Part shown: positions 33,612 to 41,112 of the stretch, piece after piece | How the letters are laid out: each line of letters opens with the position of its first letter | Position numbering within the stretch: position 1 is the first letter of the stretch | DNA from: Bog-532 sp963742865 | Lineage (GTDB): Bacteria > Actinomycetota > Actinomycetes > Streptosporangiales > Streptosporangiaceae | Assembly (NCBI GenBank): GCA_963742865.1 | Contig: CAVUNW010000015.1 | Span: 124,001 to 188,000, forward strand | Length of the DNA: 64,000 nucleotides | Direction: 5' to 3' | Translations under genes and position numbers: made by a program | The notes under the pieces: generated by a model | The model's database searches: none | What the model was told of the DNA's origin: nothing | The model's input: only the letters and a program-made list of their open reading frames with translations

Positions 33612-34350
33612 GTGCCTCCTCGCGAGCTTCTTATCGTGCGTGTTCTGGATCACATGTTAGTGTGCCGCAGCAAGTGCGGGCTGCAACATGGCTCATTCTG
33701 ACCGTTTTTCCGGCAGCTTTTTGTAGCTTCCGGCGGGCTATCGCTATGGCATTTTCTGACTACACCCTGTGGCACACCTGGTAGGTGGTCAATAGGGCCT
33801 TCCGCCAGGCCCGGCGGGGCTGGCTGGAGGCCGTCTCGCCGTCTCAGTGGCCTAGACCAACTGCTCTAGACCAACTGTGCTCCTGGGCACCGTGCCCCGC
33901 AAGGGACACGCCCGAATTGGTCTGGTCCACTGGACCGCCCGGGGCCTCTGAACCGCTCCGGCACCGTCGTGGCCGGTCGGATCCCCGGGCTGAGCCGGCG
34001 CGACGTCTGCGACCGGCTCCTGGGCCGGAGTCAGCGAGCGGACGGGCGCCCAACTCTGGATTGCCCGCTGACACCTACTTAAACGTCCCCCGGGCCCTGC
34101 GGGTTCGAATAGTTAGACGCCTAGGGCGGACAGCCGGTTGGCGATTTCATCCCAATGGCTGGCAACCAGATAAGGCTTTGTTCAGTTAACGGGCGGCTGC
34201 CCAGGTCCTGCCGCGTACGACTGTAGAGCGGTATCGCGCCGTCCGGGCCTCGTTCGGCTTGATCGCAGGTCGGTTCGCGTGTCGCCGAGGAGTTGCCGTC
34301 CTGCTCTACAGAGCATCCTGGCGGCCCGTTGATACAGGGGCAGGACGCTG
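33612..34350. other. 739-bp gene-poor region with several inverted repeats
   Basis: No convincing coding frame. The left part (33612-33790) is AT-richer and should hold the DUF5999 promoter. In the middle are three GGTCTAGACC-like boxes (33846-33936). On the right a pair of perfect inverted 9-mers, CTGTAGAGC at 34221 and GCTCTACAG at 34303, stands 74 bp apart. It may be a decayed gene or an integration scar. Confidence 0.5.
33846..33936. promoter_or_regulatory. cluster of TGGTCTAGACCA-like boxes
   Basis: CTAGACCAACTG occurs at 33852-33863 and 33866-33877. The 15-mer at 33846-33860 is repeated inverted at 33917-33931 (13 of 15 bases), followed by the palindrome GGTCCACTGGACC (33924-33936). 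These resemble half or imperfect DasR-type (dre) sites, whose core is TGGTCTAGACCA. No obvious target gene sits directly downstream. Confidence 0.35.
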
Positions 34351-34740
34351 TTATACAGCGGGCTGCAGGGGCGCCGGGGGAATGCCGTTGAGCCGATGAC
34401 TCTCCCGCAGCGTCAGCAGCCGCTCGGCCTCCGCCGTGAGGGCGTGCACGTCGGGCCTCGCCATCGCCTTGCGCCGGTAGATCCGGTCGTCGTAGCCGCG
34501 GGCGCCGATCGCGGCCCGCTGGGCGGCGAATGCCGAACGCATCACCGCGGTGAGCGCCACATCCAGGTTGACCGCCAGCCGTCTCCGTTCGGGCAGGGGA
34601 GTGGACGGGACATCAGCCCGGCGGAATTCCAGCTCGGCTTCACGCGCGGCCGCCAGCAACTCGTCGAACTTGGCGGCAAGCGCGACATCCGCCGCGTTGT
34701 TTTCCAGCGCCTCCTGGCTGACCTGCTGACGCTTTCTCAC
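34351..34740 (-). CDS. hypothetical helical protein
   Basis: I do not recognise this protein. From GTG 34740 (preceded by GGGAAAGGG) it has 129 residues and is predicted mostly helical: QVSQEALENNAADVALAAKF, ELLAAAREAELEFRRA, NLDVALTAVMRSAFAAQRAA, then DDRIYRRKAMARPDVHALT. No signal peptide or TM. The frame is open to a GTG at 34794. It stands alone between the gene-poor region and a divergent gene. Confidence 0.5.
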   Translation of the reverse strand: MRKRQQVSQEALENNAADVALAAKFDELLAAAREAELEFRRADVPSTPLPERRRLAVNLDVALTAVMRSAFAAQRAAIGARGYDDRIYRRKAMARPDVHALTAEAERLLTLRESHRLNGIPPAPLQPAV

Positions 34741-35046
34741 GCCATGCCCTTTCCCTGACGGCCGTTCCGGCAGTGGCCTGCTTGTTTGCCCCACGCTGCG
34801 ATCAATTCATGCGCCGCGCCCAGGCCCGTGCATAGCGTACGCGCTCCGCGGCGGCGGACGGCGGCAAGGTAGGGGTGACGGGCCGTCGCCAGGGATGGCG
34901 GGGCTGTCGCGCGCTCCCGTATGCGCAGCCCGCTTGTCTGCGACGGGTAAGTCTGACAGCCTGGCTCCCCCGGAAGCTTCGCGTACCGGGCTGCTGCCGG
35001 CCCGCCTAGGAGGAACCGTGAAGCGCGCCCACCCCGCTGGCGACCG

Positions 35047-35859
35047 ATGACGAGTTGGTCACCAGGCCCGGGCATGGCTGCTTACCGCGATGGCGTCACC
35101 GTCATCTGCGAGCTGGCCGCGCGATTCACCGCTGCCCAGTGGGCCGCACCCACACCGTGTCACGACTGGCGGGCCGCCGACGTCGCCGGTCATCTCCGGT
35201 GCATGGCCGATGACTACCACGAGTTCCTGGACGACGCCCCGGACAGCCGCCTGGCCCGGCTGATGGCGACGGGCTTTCCCGCGGCCACGCTGGCTCGCAA
35301 GCTCGAGCGGCAGAACGCGGCCGAACTCGCCGAGCTGCCCGACGTGCCGGGCCCCGAGCACATCGCCGCGTTCGCCGAATCGGCCCGGTCCTACGCGGCC
35401 CGGGTTCCGCCGCTGTGGGACCATCCGCACCACTGGTACCGGGACGCGGTCGTTACCGTCGGCGCGATGGCCGGCGTGGCCTGCGCCGAATGGCACATCC
35501 ACGCCTGGGATCTGGCCCGGTCGCTCGGCATGGATTACCGTCCCGCCGATCCGGAGATCGTGTTCGAAGGGTGGTGGGAAGGAACGCCGCAGGTGCGCCC
35601 GGCCGAGGCCGCGGGCCTGCTGGTCGCGGCGCCGGTAGAGGGCGACGTGTGGGAGACCCTGCTGTGCATGTTCGGGCGGGATCCCGGCTGGCCTGGCCTG
35701 AGCGCGTTTGCCCGATGTGCCCGAGCGCCTCTCCGGCCCAGGTGCTTGAGCATGTTCCAGCCGGCGCCCGTCCGGCCGGCGCGCCAGGACCACGTTCTCG
35801 GCCCGTGCCCAGGAGCGCGTTCCCGCCCGGAGTGGCAGCATGGGCCGGGTGACCTTTGA
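35047..35859 (+). CDS. maleylpyruvate isomerase/DinB-like family protein (mycothiol-dependent type)
   Basis: A DinB-fold protein of the actinobacterial mycothiol-dependent maleylpyruvate isomerase family. It has TPCHDWRAADVAGHLRCMADDY near residue 38 and CAEWHIHAWDLARSLG near residue 146, the His-containing helices that bind a metal and thiol. The conserved part ends at about CMFGRDPGWPG (about residue 222); the last 45 residues look out of frame, and the end overlaps the next gene by 20 bases. A lost or gained base near 35700 may have removed the normal stop. Reaction unknown. Confidence 0.75.
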   Translation: MTSWSPGPGMAAYRDGVTVICELAARFTAAQWAAPTPCHDWRAADVAGHLRCMADDYHEFLDDAPDSRLARLMATGFPAATLARKLERQNAAELAELPDVPGPEHIAAFAESARSYAARVPPLWDHPHHWYRDAVVTVGAMAGVACAEWHIHAWDLARSLGMDYRPADPEIVFEGWWEGTPQVRPAEAAGLLVAAPVEGDVWETLLCMFGRDPGWPGLSAFARCARAPLRPRCLSMFQPAPVRPARQDHVLGPCPGARSRPEWQHGPGDL

Positions 35860-37057
35860 CGCAGAAACGGTGCGCGGCGCCTATCCGGCGCTCCGCGACG
35901 GGTACGCCTACCTGGACGGCGCGGCCGGAACGCAGGTGCCGGAGACCGTGATCGAGACCATCGCCGCCGCGGCCCGGGCGGGAATCGGCAACTCGGGCGG
36001 GGCGTTCCCGGCCAGCGAGCGGGCCAGCGCGATCATGGCCGGCTGCCGCCAGGCCGTCGCCGACCTCGTAGGTGGCCAGCCAGAAGGCGTCATCCTCGGC
36101 CCGAACATGACCACGCTCACCTACCGGCTGGCCGGCACCCTGGCGGATACCTGGCGGCCCGGCGACGAGATCGTGGTCTCCCGCCTGGACCACGACGCGA
36201 ACGTCCGCCCGTGGGTCCAGGCCGCCGCCCGGGCCGGTGTCACGGTGCGCTGGGCCGACGTCGACATATCGACGGGTGAGCTGCCGGTCGCGCAGTACGG
36301 CACGCTGCTGTCGGAACGGACCCGGCTGGTCGCGGTCACGGCCGCGAGCAACATCCTCGGTACGCGGCCCGACGTGGCGGCGATCACCGCCCGCGCTCAT
36401 GCCGTGGGCGCGCTGACCTACGTCGATGGCGTGCACGCCACACCGCACACCCCGGTCGATGTCGGCGCCCTCGGGGCCGACTTCTACGCGACCAGCGCCT
36501 ACAAATGGTCCGGCCCGCATATCGGGATGGTCATCGCCGACCCGGACCTCCTGGAGACCCTCCGGCCGGACAAACTGGCCTCCTCCCCGGATACGGTGCC
36601 CGACCGTTTCGAGCGGGGGACCCCCGCCTACGCGGACCTCGCGGGTGTGACGGCTGCGGTGGACCACCTCGCCAGCCTCGGCGGGGACCAGCCGGGCCCG
36701 CGGCGCCAGCGGGTCCTCGCGTCGATGGCGGCTATCCAGGACTACGAGGGACGGCTTTTCGCCGACATGCTCGGCGCCCTGGATGCGATGGAGCACGTCA
36801 CCACCTACGGGAAGGCTGCCAGCCGGACGGCGACCGCCTACTTCAACGTGGCGGGCCATACGCCCGCCGAGGTCGCGGCCCACCTGGCCCGCCGCCGGGT
36901 TAACGTCTGGAACGGCCACAACTACGCCTGGGAACTTACGGCGGCGCTGGGCATACGCGCTTCCGGCGGCGCCGTCCGCGCGGGTCTCGTGCATTACAAC
37001 GACCGCTCCGACGTGGACCGCCTCCTCACCGGGGTCGCCGAGCTATCCGGGGGCTAA
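35840..37057 (+). CDS. class V aminotransferase, cysteine desulfurase-like
   Basis: A 405-residue fold-type I PLP enzyme. The PLP lysine lies in ATSAYKWSGPHIGMV near residue 224; other blocks are AYLDGAAGTQVPETVI, VSRLDHDANVRPWVQAA, TAASNILGTRPDVAAI and YVDGVHATPHTPVDV. It belongs to the cysteine-desulfurase-like family (TIGR01976 type) whose substrate is not settled. It could be considered for the missing C-S lyase (EgtE) of ergothioneine synthesis, but it lies 24 kb away and resembles the other family more. ATG 35840. Confidence 0.85.
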   Translation: MGRVTFDAETVRGAYPALRDGYAYLDGAAGTQVPETVIETIAAAARAGIGNSGGAFPASERASAIMAGCRQAVADLVGGQPEGVILGPNMTTLTYRLAGTLADTWRPGDEIVVSRLDHDANVRPWVQAAARAGVTVRWADVDISTGELPVAQYGTLLSERTRLVAVTAASNILGTRPDVAAITARAHAVGALTYVDGVHATPHTPVDVGALGADFYATSAYKWSGPHIGMVIADPDLLETLRPDKLASSPDTVPDRFERGTPAYADLAGVTAAVDHLASLGGDQPGPRRQRVLASMAAIQDYEGRLFADMLGALDAMEHVTTYGKAASRTATAYFNVAGHTPAEVAAHLARRRVNVWNGHNYAWELTAALGIRASGGAVRAGLVHYNDRSDVDRLLTGVAELSGG

Positions 37058-37083
37058 TCGGGTACGGCGGGCTGAGCGCCGCG

Positions 37084-37157
37084 CCGTAGCCGGCGGTGCT
37101 GGCCGCCCGCGCGGTAGCCGGCGTGCTGGCCGCCCGCGCGGTAGCCGGCGTGCTGGT
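37084..37157. repeat. 27-bp tandem repeat, about 2.7 copies
   Basis: Units start at about 37084, 37111 and 37138 with the core GTAGCCGGCGTGCTGG. The first copy has one substitution and one insertion. It lies between the aminotransferase stop and the DUF6412 gene. Confidence 0.8.
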
Positions 37158-37217
37158 GACGGGCGTAACCTGGGGGCGATTGCCGCGTGCGAAGGCGCTG
37201 AGGAGCGGGAGGCGGCT

Positions 37218-37529
37218 GTGCCAGGTATCCGGGCGGGCGCGCTCGCGCTGGCCGCCGCCCTGTGGCACATCGGGCACCTGCTCACCGGGCCGGGAGCCCT
37301 CACGATCGTGAGCACCGCCGTGCTGGCCGCCGTCCTCATCGGGCTGGTCGCTGCGGTGGCCGCAGACGGGGCCCGGATCGCACGGGTGGCCGCGGCCGCC
37401 CCGCTGACCCGGCGTGCGGCCGGCCTCCGCGAGAAATCCTGGTCCGCGGCGTTCCTGCGCCAGTGCGACCCTGACGCGGCCGGGCGCCCTCGGCCCAGAG
37501 CACCCTCGGCGGGCCCGGCGGCCGCCTGA
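37218..37529 (+). CDS. small membrane protein, DUF6412-like
   Basis: A 103-residue protein from GTG 37218 (GGGAGG upstream) with two hydrophobic segments (ALALAAALWHIGHLLTG and IVSTAVLAAVLIGLVAAVAA). It ends in a conserved charged tail, AFLRQCDPDAAGRPRPRAP. The tail motif is the hallmark of DUF6412, usually encoded directly before a YidC/Oxa1-like gene in actinobacteria, as here. Role unknown; it may assist the insertase. Confidence 0.75.
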   Translation: MPGIRAGALALAAALWHIGHLLTGPGALTIVSTAVLAAVLIGLVAAVAADGARIARVAAAAPLTRRAAGLREKSWSAAFLRQCDPDAAGRPRPRAPSAGPAAA

Positions 37530-37739
37530 TCTTCGCTGGCCCCGCGCGCCGAACGCCCGTGGGAAACGGGCCGAAACCGTGGGAACGCCGAACACCCGTG
37601 GGAACGGGCCGAAGGCTGGAACGGGCCGAAGGCCCACACCGGGCACGTCCTAACGACGTCGCGTACCGGGTCACTTCCCTGATCACGGCCGTCTCCAGCC
37701 GTCAATCGTCTGCTCTGACCCGCTGGAGGGTTGCCCGTC

Positions 37740-38621
37740 ATGTTCAGTCTCTTCGGCGTCCCCGTCGACGCCGCGTACCACGTTGTCACCGCGATATCCG
37801 CCGCCCTCGCGCCGCTGGCCGGCGGCCTGGCCGCCGCCGCCGCGATCATCCTGTTCACCGTCGCGGTCCGCCTGATCGTCCTGCCGTTCAGCTATTACGC
37901 CATGCGCGGCCAGATCGCGCAGGCCAGGATCGCGCCCCGGGCCCAGGCGCTCCGGCAGCGCTACGCCCGGCAGCCCGAACGGCTGACCCGTGAGCTCACC
38001 GCGCTGTACCGGGAGAACGGCACGGGCGTGTTCGCCGGGTGTCTGCCGCTCCTGCTCCAGTGGCCATTCCTCAGCGTCATGTACCTGCTCTTCCGGTCTG
38101 CCTCGATCGGCGGCGGACCCAACGGTCTGCTCGCTCACCATCTGTTTGCCGCCCAGCTCGGCAGCCACTGGCTCGGCGGGGCTGGCCCGCTCAGCCCGCA
38201 GGGTGCCGTCTTCGCGGGGTTGTTCCTCTTGCTGATCGCGACCGGCTGGGTGGCCGCCCGCGCCTCCCGCCGGCTCATCCCGTCCCCGCCCACCGCGTCT
38301 CCGGTGCCCCCGTCCGCGGCCACAGCGCCGCGGCGGACCGTCCCGGCCGGAACCAAACCACGAGTTGCCGGCGCGCCCGCTGCACAGCCCGCCGGTGTTC
38401 CGCCCTGGGTCACGAGCCTGCTGCCCTACCTGACGGCGGCCTTCGCGGCGTTCCTGCCCCTGGCGGCCGGGCTGTACCTGCTGACCACGACCGCGTGGAC
38501 GGTGCTCGAGCGCAGCCTGCTCCGGCGGATCCTCCTGCCCGCGTCCGTCCCTGCTGCGCCGGCGTCCGTCCCTGCTGCGCCGGCGTCCGTCCCTGCTGCG
38601 CCGGCGTCCGTCCCCTGCTGA
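37740..38621 (+). CDS. YidC/Oxa1-family membrane protein insertase
   Basis: About 293 residues from ATG 37740, nine bases after GGAGGG. It has TM segments around IILFTVAVRLIVLPFSYYAM, GVFAGCLPLLLQWPFLSVMYLLF, GAVFAGLFLLLIATGWVAA and LLPYLTAAFAAFLPLAAGLYLL, in YidC order, with the basic cytoplasmic loop QARIAPRAQALRQRYARQPERLTREL. It is probably a paralogue, since the housekeeping copy normally lies near rnpA. The tail consists of 21-bp repeats (PASVPAA); an extra C in the last copy produces the stop. Confidence 0.85.
   Translation: MFSLFGVPVDAAYHVVTAISAALAPLAGGLAAAAAIILFTVAVRLIVLPFSYYAMRGQIAQARIAPRAQALRQRYARQPERLTRELTALYRENGTGVFAGCLPLLLQWPFLSVMYLLFRSASIGGGPNGLLAHHLFAAQLGSHWLGGAGPLSPQGAVFAGLFLLLIATGWVAARASRRLIPSPPTASPVPPSAATAPRRTVPAGTKPRVAGAPAAQPAGVPPWVTSLLPYLTAAFAAFLPLAAGLYLLTTTAWTVLERSLLRRILLPASVPAAPASVPAAPASVPAAPASVPC
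38541..38621 (+). repeat. 21-bp tandem repeat, nearly four copies, in the YidC-like tail
   Basis: Units at 38541, 38562, 38583 and 38604, each encoding PASVPAA-type heptads. The fourth has CCCC where the others have CCC, which shifts the frame into TGA. Confidence 0.9.
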
Positions 38622-38732
38622 CCCGGGTACCGGGGATCCCTGAGTCAGATGACGGGTGCAGGCCGGTCATCCGGGGGCGCACTATTGTCCTGGCCCGCGC
38701 CGGAAGGGCGCGTCACATCAGGAGGATCAGCC

Positions 38733-39137
38733 ATGACCGAAGACGGGACGGGGAACGAGGCGGATGTCGTCACCAAGCTCAGCCCCCGATCGGTGACCGA
38801 CACCGTTGCGCGGTTCACCGGCATAGTCAGCGCGAAGGGCCTGAAGCTCTTCGATGTGATCGATCAGAGTGCTGAGGCTCGCGAGGCGGGGCTTTCCCTG
38901 CGGGAGACCACCCTGGTGATATTCGGCAGCCCGGCAGCCGGCACCCCCGTTATGGCGGCGTCGCCGCTGGCCGCACTCGACCTGCCGCTCAAGATCGTGG
39001 TGTGGGCGGACGACGGGCAGACCAAGGTCTCCTACTACGCGCCGGCCGCGATTGCCGCCCGCCATCATCTCAGCCCTGACCTGGCGGCGAACCTGGCCGG
39101 GATCAACGCGCTCACCGATGCTCTCGTCACCGCCTAG
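38733..39137 (+). CDS. DUF302 domain protein
   Basis: A 134-residue cytoplasmic protein with the DUF302 core: VARFTGIVSAKGLKLFDVID, LRETTLVIFGSPAAGTPVM, LDLPLKIVVWADDGQTKVSY and the C-terminal helices. DUF302 is a small alpha/beta family of unknown function. AGGAGG lies eight bases before the ATG. A bulged hairpin follows the gene. Confidence 0.9.
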   Translation: MTEDGTGNEADVVTKLSPRSVTDTVARFTGIVSAKGLKLFDVIDQSAEAREAGLSLRETTLVIFGSPAAGTPVMAASPLAALDLPLKIVVWADDGQTKVSYYAPAAIAARHHLSPDLAANLAGINALTDALVTA

Positions 39138-39155
39138 CCACCCGGCTGACCCGCC

Positions 39156-39208
39156 ATCGGCCCAGCCACCGCAGCAGGTCCCCACCTGCTGCCGGAAGGC
39201 TGGCCGAT
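39156..39208 (+). terminator. two-tier hairpin after the DUF302 gene
   Basis: The inner stem GCAGCAGGT (39171-39179)/ACCTGCTGC (39184-39192) has a CCCC loop. An outer stem pairs 39156-39167 with 39198-39208 (11 bp, one bulged C). It lies 19 bases after the stop codon and is a likely transcription terminator. Confidence 0.65.
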
Positions 39209-39246
39209 CGGGGTAAACCCGCACCCGCGTGGGTAGTCGTCCCTGA

Positions 39247-39890
39247 ATGGAGTGGTCAGCATACGGTTCGTTCCTGGTGTTTGCCGTGGTCCTGATCTTG
39301 ATCCCGGGACCCGATTTCGCGGTCGTGACCAAGAACGCCCTGGTCGGAGGTCGCCACCGGGGGTATGGACGGCGCTCGGCGTGGCGTGCTCCAACGCCGT
39401 GCAGGGGAGTGCCGCCGCGGTCGGCCTGGGGGCGATGATCGTGCGGGCCCAGCCGCTCTTCCAGGCGATCAAGTGGGCCGGTGTCGCCTACCTCGTCTTT
39501 CTCGGCGCCCAGGCGCTCCGTTCCGCGGTACGAGGACGGTACGCGCCGCTGAACGGCGGCTGTGCGGAGCCCAGGGGCGTGGCCGTGGCTCTCGGTGGCT
39601 GGCGGCAAGGATTCCTGTCCAACATCACCAATCCCAAGGTGCTCGTGTTCTACCTGGCGGTGCTGCCCCAGTTCCTCGTCCGTGGGGCCGGGATTCCCGA
39701 ATTGATGCTGTTCGCGCTCAGCCATGCCGTACTGGGCCTGCTCTACCTGCTCGTCCTGGTCGCGTCGCTGCACCGGGCCCGCCGCTTCCTCGCACGCCGC
39801 GCGGTCCGCCGCAGCCTGGATGGGGCGACCGGCCTGGCCCTCGTCGGCTTCAGTGCCCGACTGGCCGCCGAGCAGGCCCAGACATCGTGA
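39247..39890 (+). CDS. LysE-family amino-acid exporter, one frameshift
   Basis: A LysE/RhtB-type exporter of about 214 residues with six TM helices. ATG 39247 gives FLVFAVVLILIPGPDFAVVTKNALVGG, the family's first helix and GPD signature. One G is missing in the run at 39359-39363; the protein continues in the next frame as WTALGVACSNAVQGSAAAVGLG, AIKWAGVAYLVFLGAQAL and GFLSNITNPKVLVFYLAVLPQF. It should export an amino acid or derivative; which one is not known. Confidence 0.88.
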
Positions 39891-39906
39891 GGCGGCCCGT
39901 CCTTCG

Positions 39907-40896
39907 TCAATTCGCGGGCAGAGCCTTGATCGGCAGCGGCGCACGCCCGCGTCCCGCCGCCAGCGCGGAGAGGATCTCGAGCACGATTGCGTCCGGGTCC
40001 GTCCTGATCCGCTGCGGAGTGAAATGCAGCAGCAGCACGCCTCGGGCCACGAGCTGATCGTGCCGCCGCATGGTGCGCTGCCAGTCATCCGCGGAATAGT
40101 GATACTCCCGGGAGTCCACCTCACCGGCCACTCCGGCGTCCGGCCACCAGCAATCAACGATCGCGATCAGCGTGTCACCGTCGTAAAGCCGTGCATTGAA
40201 TACCGGCATCGGCACCCCGGCCCGCTTGAGCAGAAGCCGGAGATCCCCTTCCGGCACCGACCTGATCCCATCGCCAACCTCATCTAAAGCCCTCCGCAGC
40301 AAACCGGACCCCCTTCGTGGCCCCTCTTCGCACTCCGTTCTCAGGTCCGCGATTGTGCAGCGGCTTTTCTGAACCGCGTCGGAGACCACGGCGCGGACGT
40401 CCCGGATCGCCGTCAGGCCCCTACTGGCATCGGCGACGGCGCGGGCTGCCCCGGCGAACCTGATCTGTCCCGTGGTCGACGTCCGCGATGGCATCCGTCT
40501 GGTCCGCTGAATCCGGACGAACGCAACGCTCTGGCACCTGCTTTCGGCCGGGACTAGCACATCCACGTAATTTGAAGCGGGCGGCCGGATGCCGTTTCTG
40601 CGTACGGCCGCTGCGCCTGTAATAACGCTGCCCGGCCCGGCGTGCAGGAGTGCCGCCATCTCCCGGTGATCGGCTGTTACGACGCCAGTGATTCCGAGGT
40701 ATACGCCCGGGACGAGTCTCTGCCAAGGACCACCCACCCGTATTCGGCTTTTCAATCCGGAGGCCGTCATCCCGCACGTCACCGCTTGGCTGCGGGCGAT
40801 GACATTGTGCTGCCTCAGCAGGACGTCTTCCAGCAGATAGCGGTCTAGCCCACGCTCTCGTCGCATGATGCGCAGAATGACACCGACGTCCGACAA
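39907..40896 (-). CDS. AbiEi-like winged-helix protein with C-terminal nuclease-like domain
   Basis: A 329-residue protein. The N-terminal part (about residues 23-75: LLRQHNVIARSQAVTCGM, then RIRVGGPWQRLVPGVYL) resembles the winged helix of AbiEi-type antitoxins of type IV toxin-antitoxin systems. The C-terminal part (about residues 215-315) has LIAIVDCWWPDAGVAGEVDS followed by EYH and DQLVARGVLLLHFTPQRIRT, the layout of a DUF559/Vsr-like PD-(D/E)xK nuclease fold. No AbiEii toxin gene is adjacent. This two-domain form is common in actinobacteria and may be a defence or DNA-repair factor. GC content is somewhat lower than its neighbours. Confidence 0.7.
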   Translation of the reverse strand: MSDVGVILRIMRRERGLDRYLLEDVLLRQHNVIARSQAVTCGMTASGLKSRIRVGGPWQRLVPGVYLGITGVVTADHREMAALLHAGPGSVITGAAAVRRNGIRPPASNYVDVLVPAESRCQSVAFVRIQRTRRMPSRTSTTGQIRFAGAARAVADASRGLTAIRDVRAVVSDAVQKSRCTIADLRTECEEGPRRGSGLLRRALDEVGDGIRSVPEGDLRLLLKRAGVPMPVFNARLYDGDTLIAIVDCWWPDAGVAGEVDSREYHYSADDWQRTMRRHDQLVARGVLLLHFTPQRIRTDPDAIVLEILSALAAGRGRAPLPIKALPAN

Positions 40897-40924
40897 ATTG
40901 ACGCCCCGTTCCCGCCCGTATGGT

Positions 40925-40977
40925 CCACGAAGGGATCATTGCGGTCGCTAGAGGACCACGAAGGGATCATTGCGGTC
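40925..40977. repeat. 22-bp direct repeat, 31-bp period
   Basis: CCACGAAGGGATCATTGCGG occurs identically at 40925 and 40956 (with TC following both). It is noncoding, with lower GC than its surroundings, and could be a copy of a dispersed intergenic repeat. Confidence 0.8.
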
Positions 40978-41009
40978 ATTGGCGGGGCGCCGGGGCGGGG
41001 GAGAGCCTG

Positions 41010-41110
41010 GCGCGGGGGAGCCGGGGGGCCGGGGAGCCGGGGAGGCGGGAGAGCCGGGGAGGGGGAGAGCCGGGGAGCCGGGGAGGGGGAGAGCCGGGGA
41101 GCGGGAGGGG
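41010..41110 (+). repeat. G-rich GGGGAG(CC) simple-sequence tract
   Basis: About 100 bp consisting of GGGGAG, GGGAG and AGCC units with many runs of three to five G on the plus strand, just beyond the stop of the molybdopterin oxidoreductase gene. It has strong potential for G-quadruplex formation on the plus strand. Confidence 0.8.
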
Positions 41111-41112
41111 AG

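Noticed and set aside
34080..34140. GGGTTCGAATAG, resembling a tRNA T-loop
   Set aside because: No matching acceptor stem, D-arm or anticodon arm can be folded around it.
35840..37057. The class V aminotransferase as the missing EgtE
   Set aside because: It is 24 kb away, on the other strand, and matches the cysteine-desulfurase-like family better; kept only as a remote possibility.
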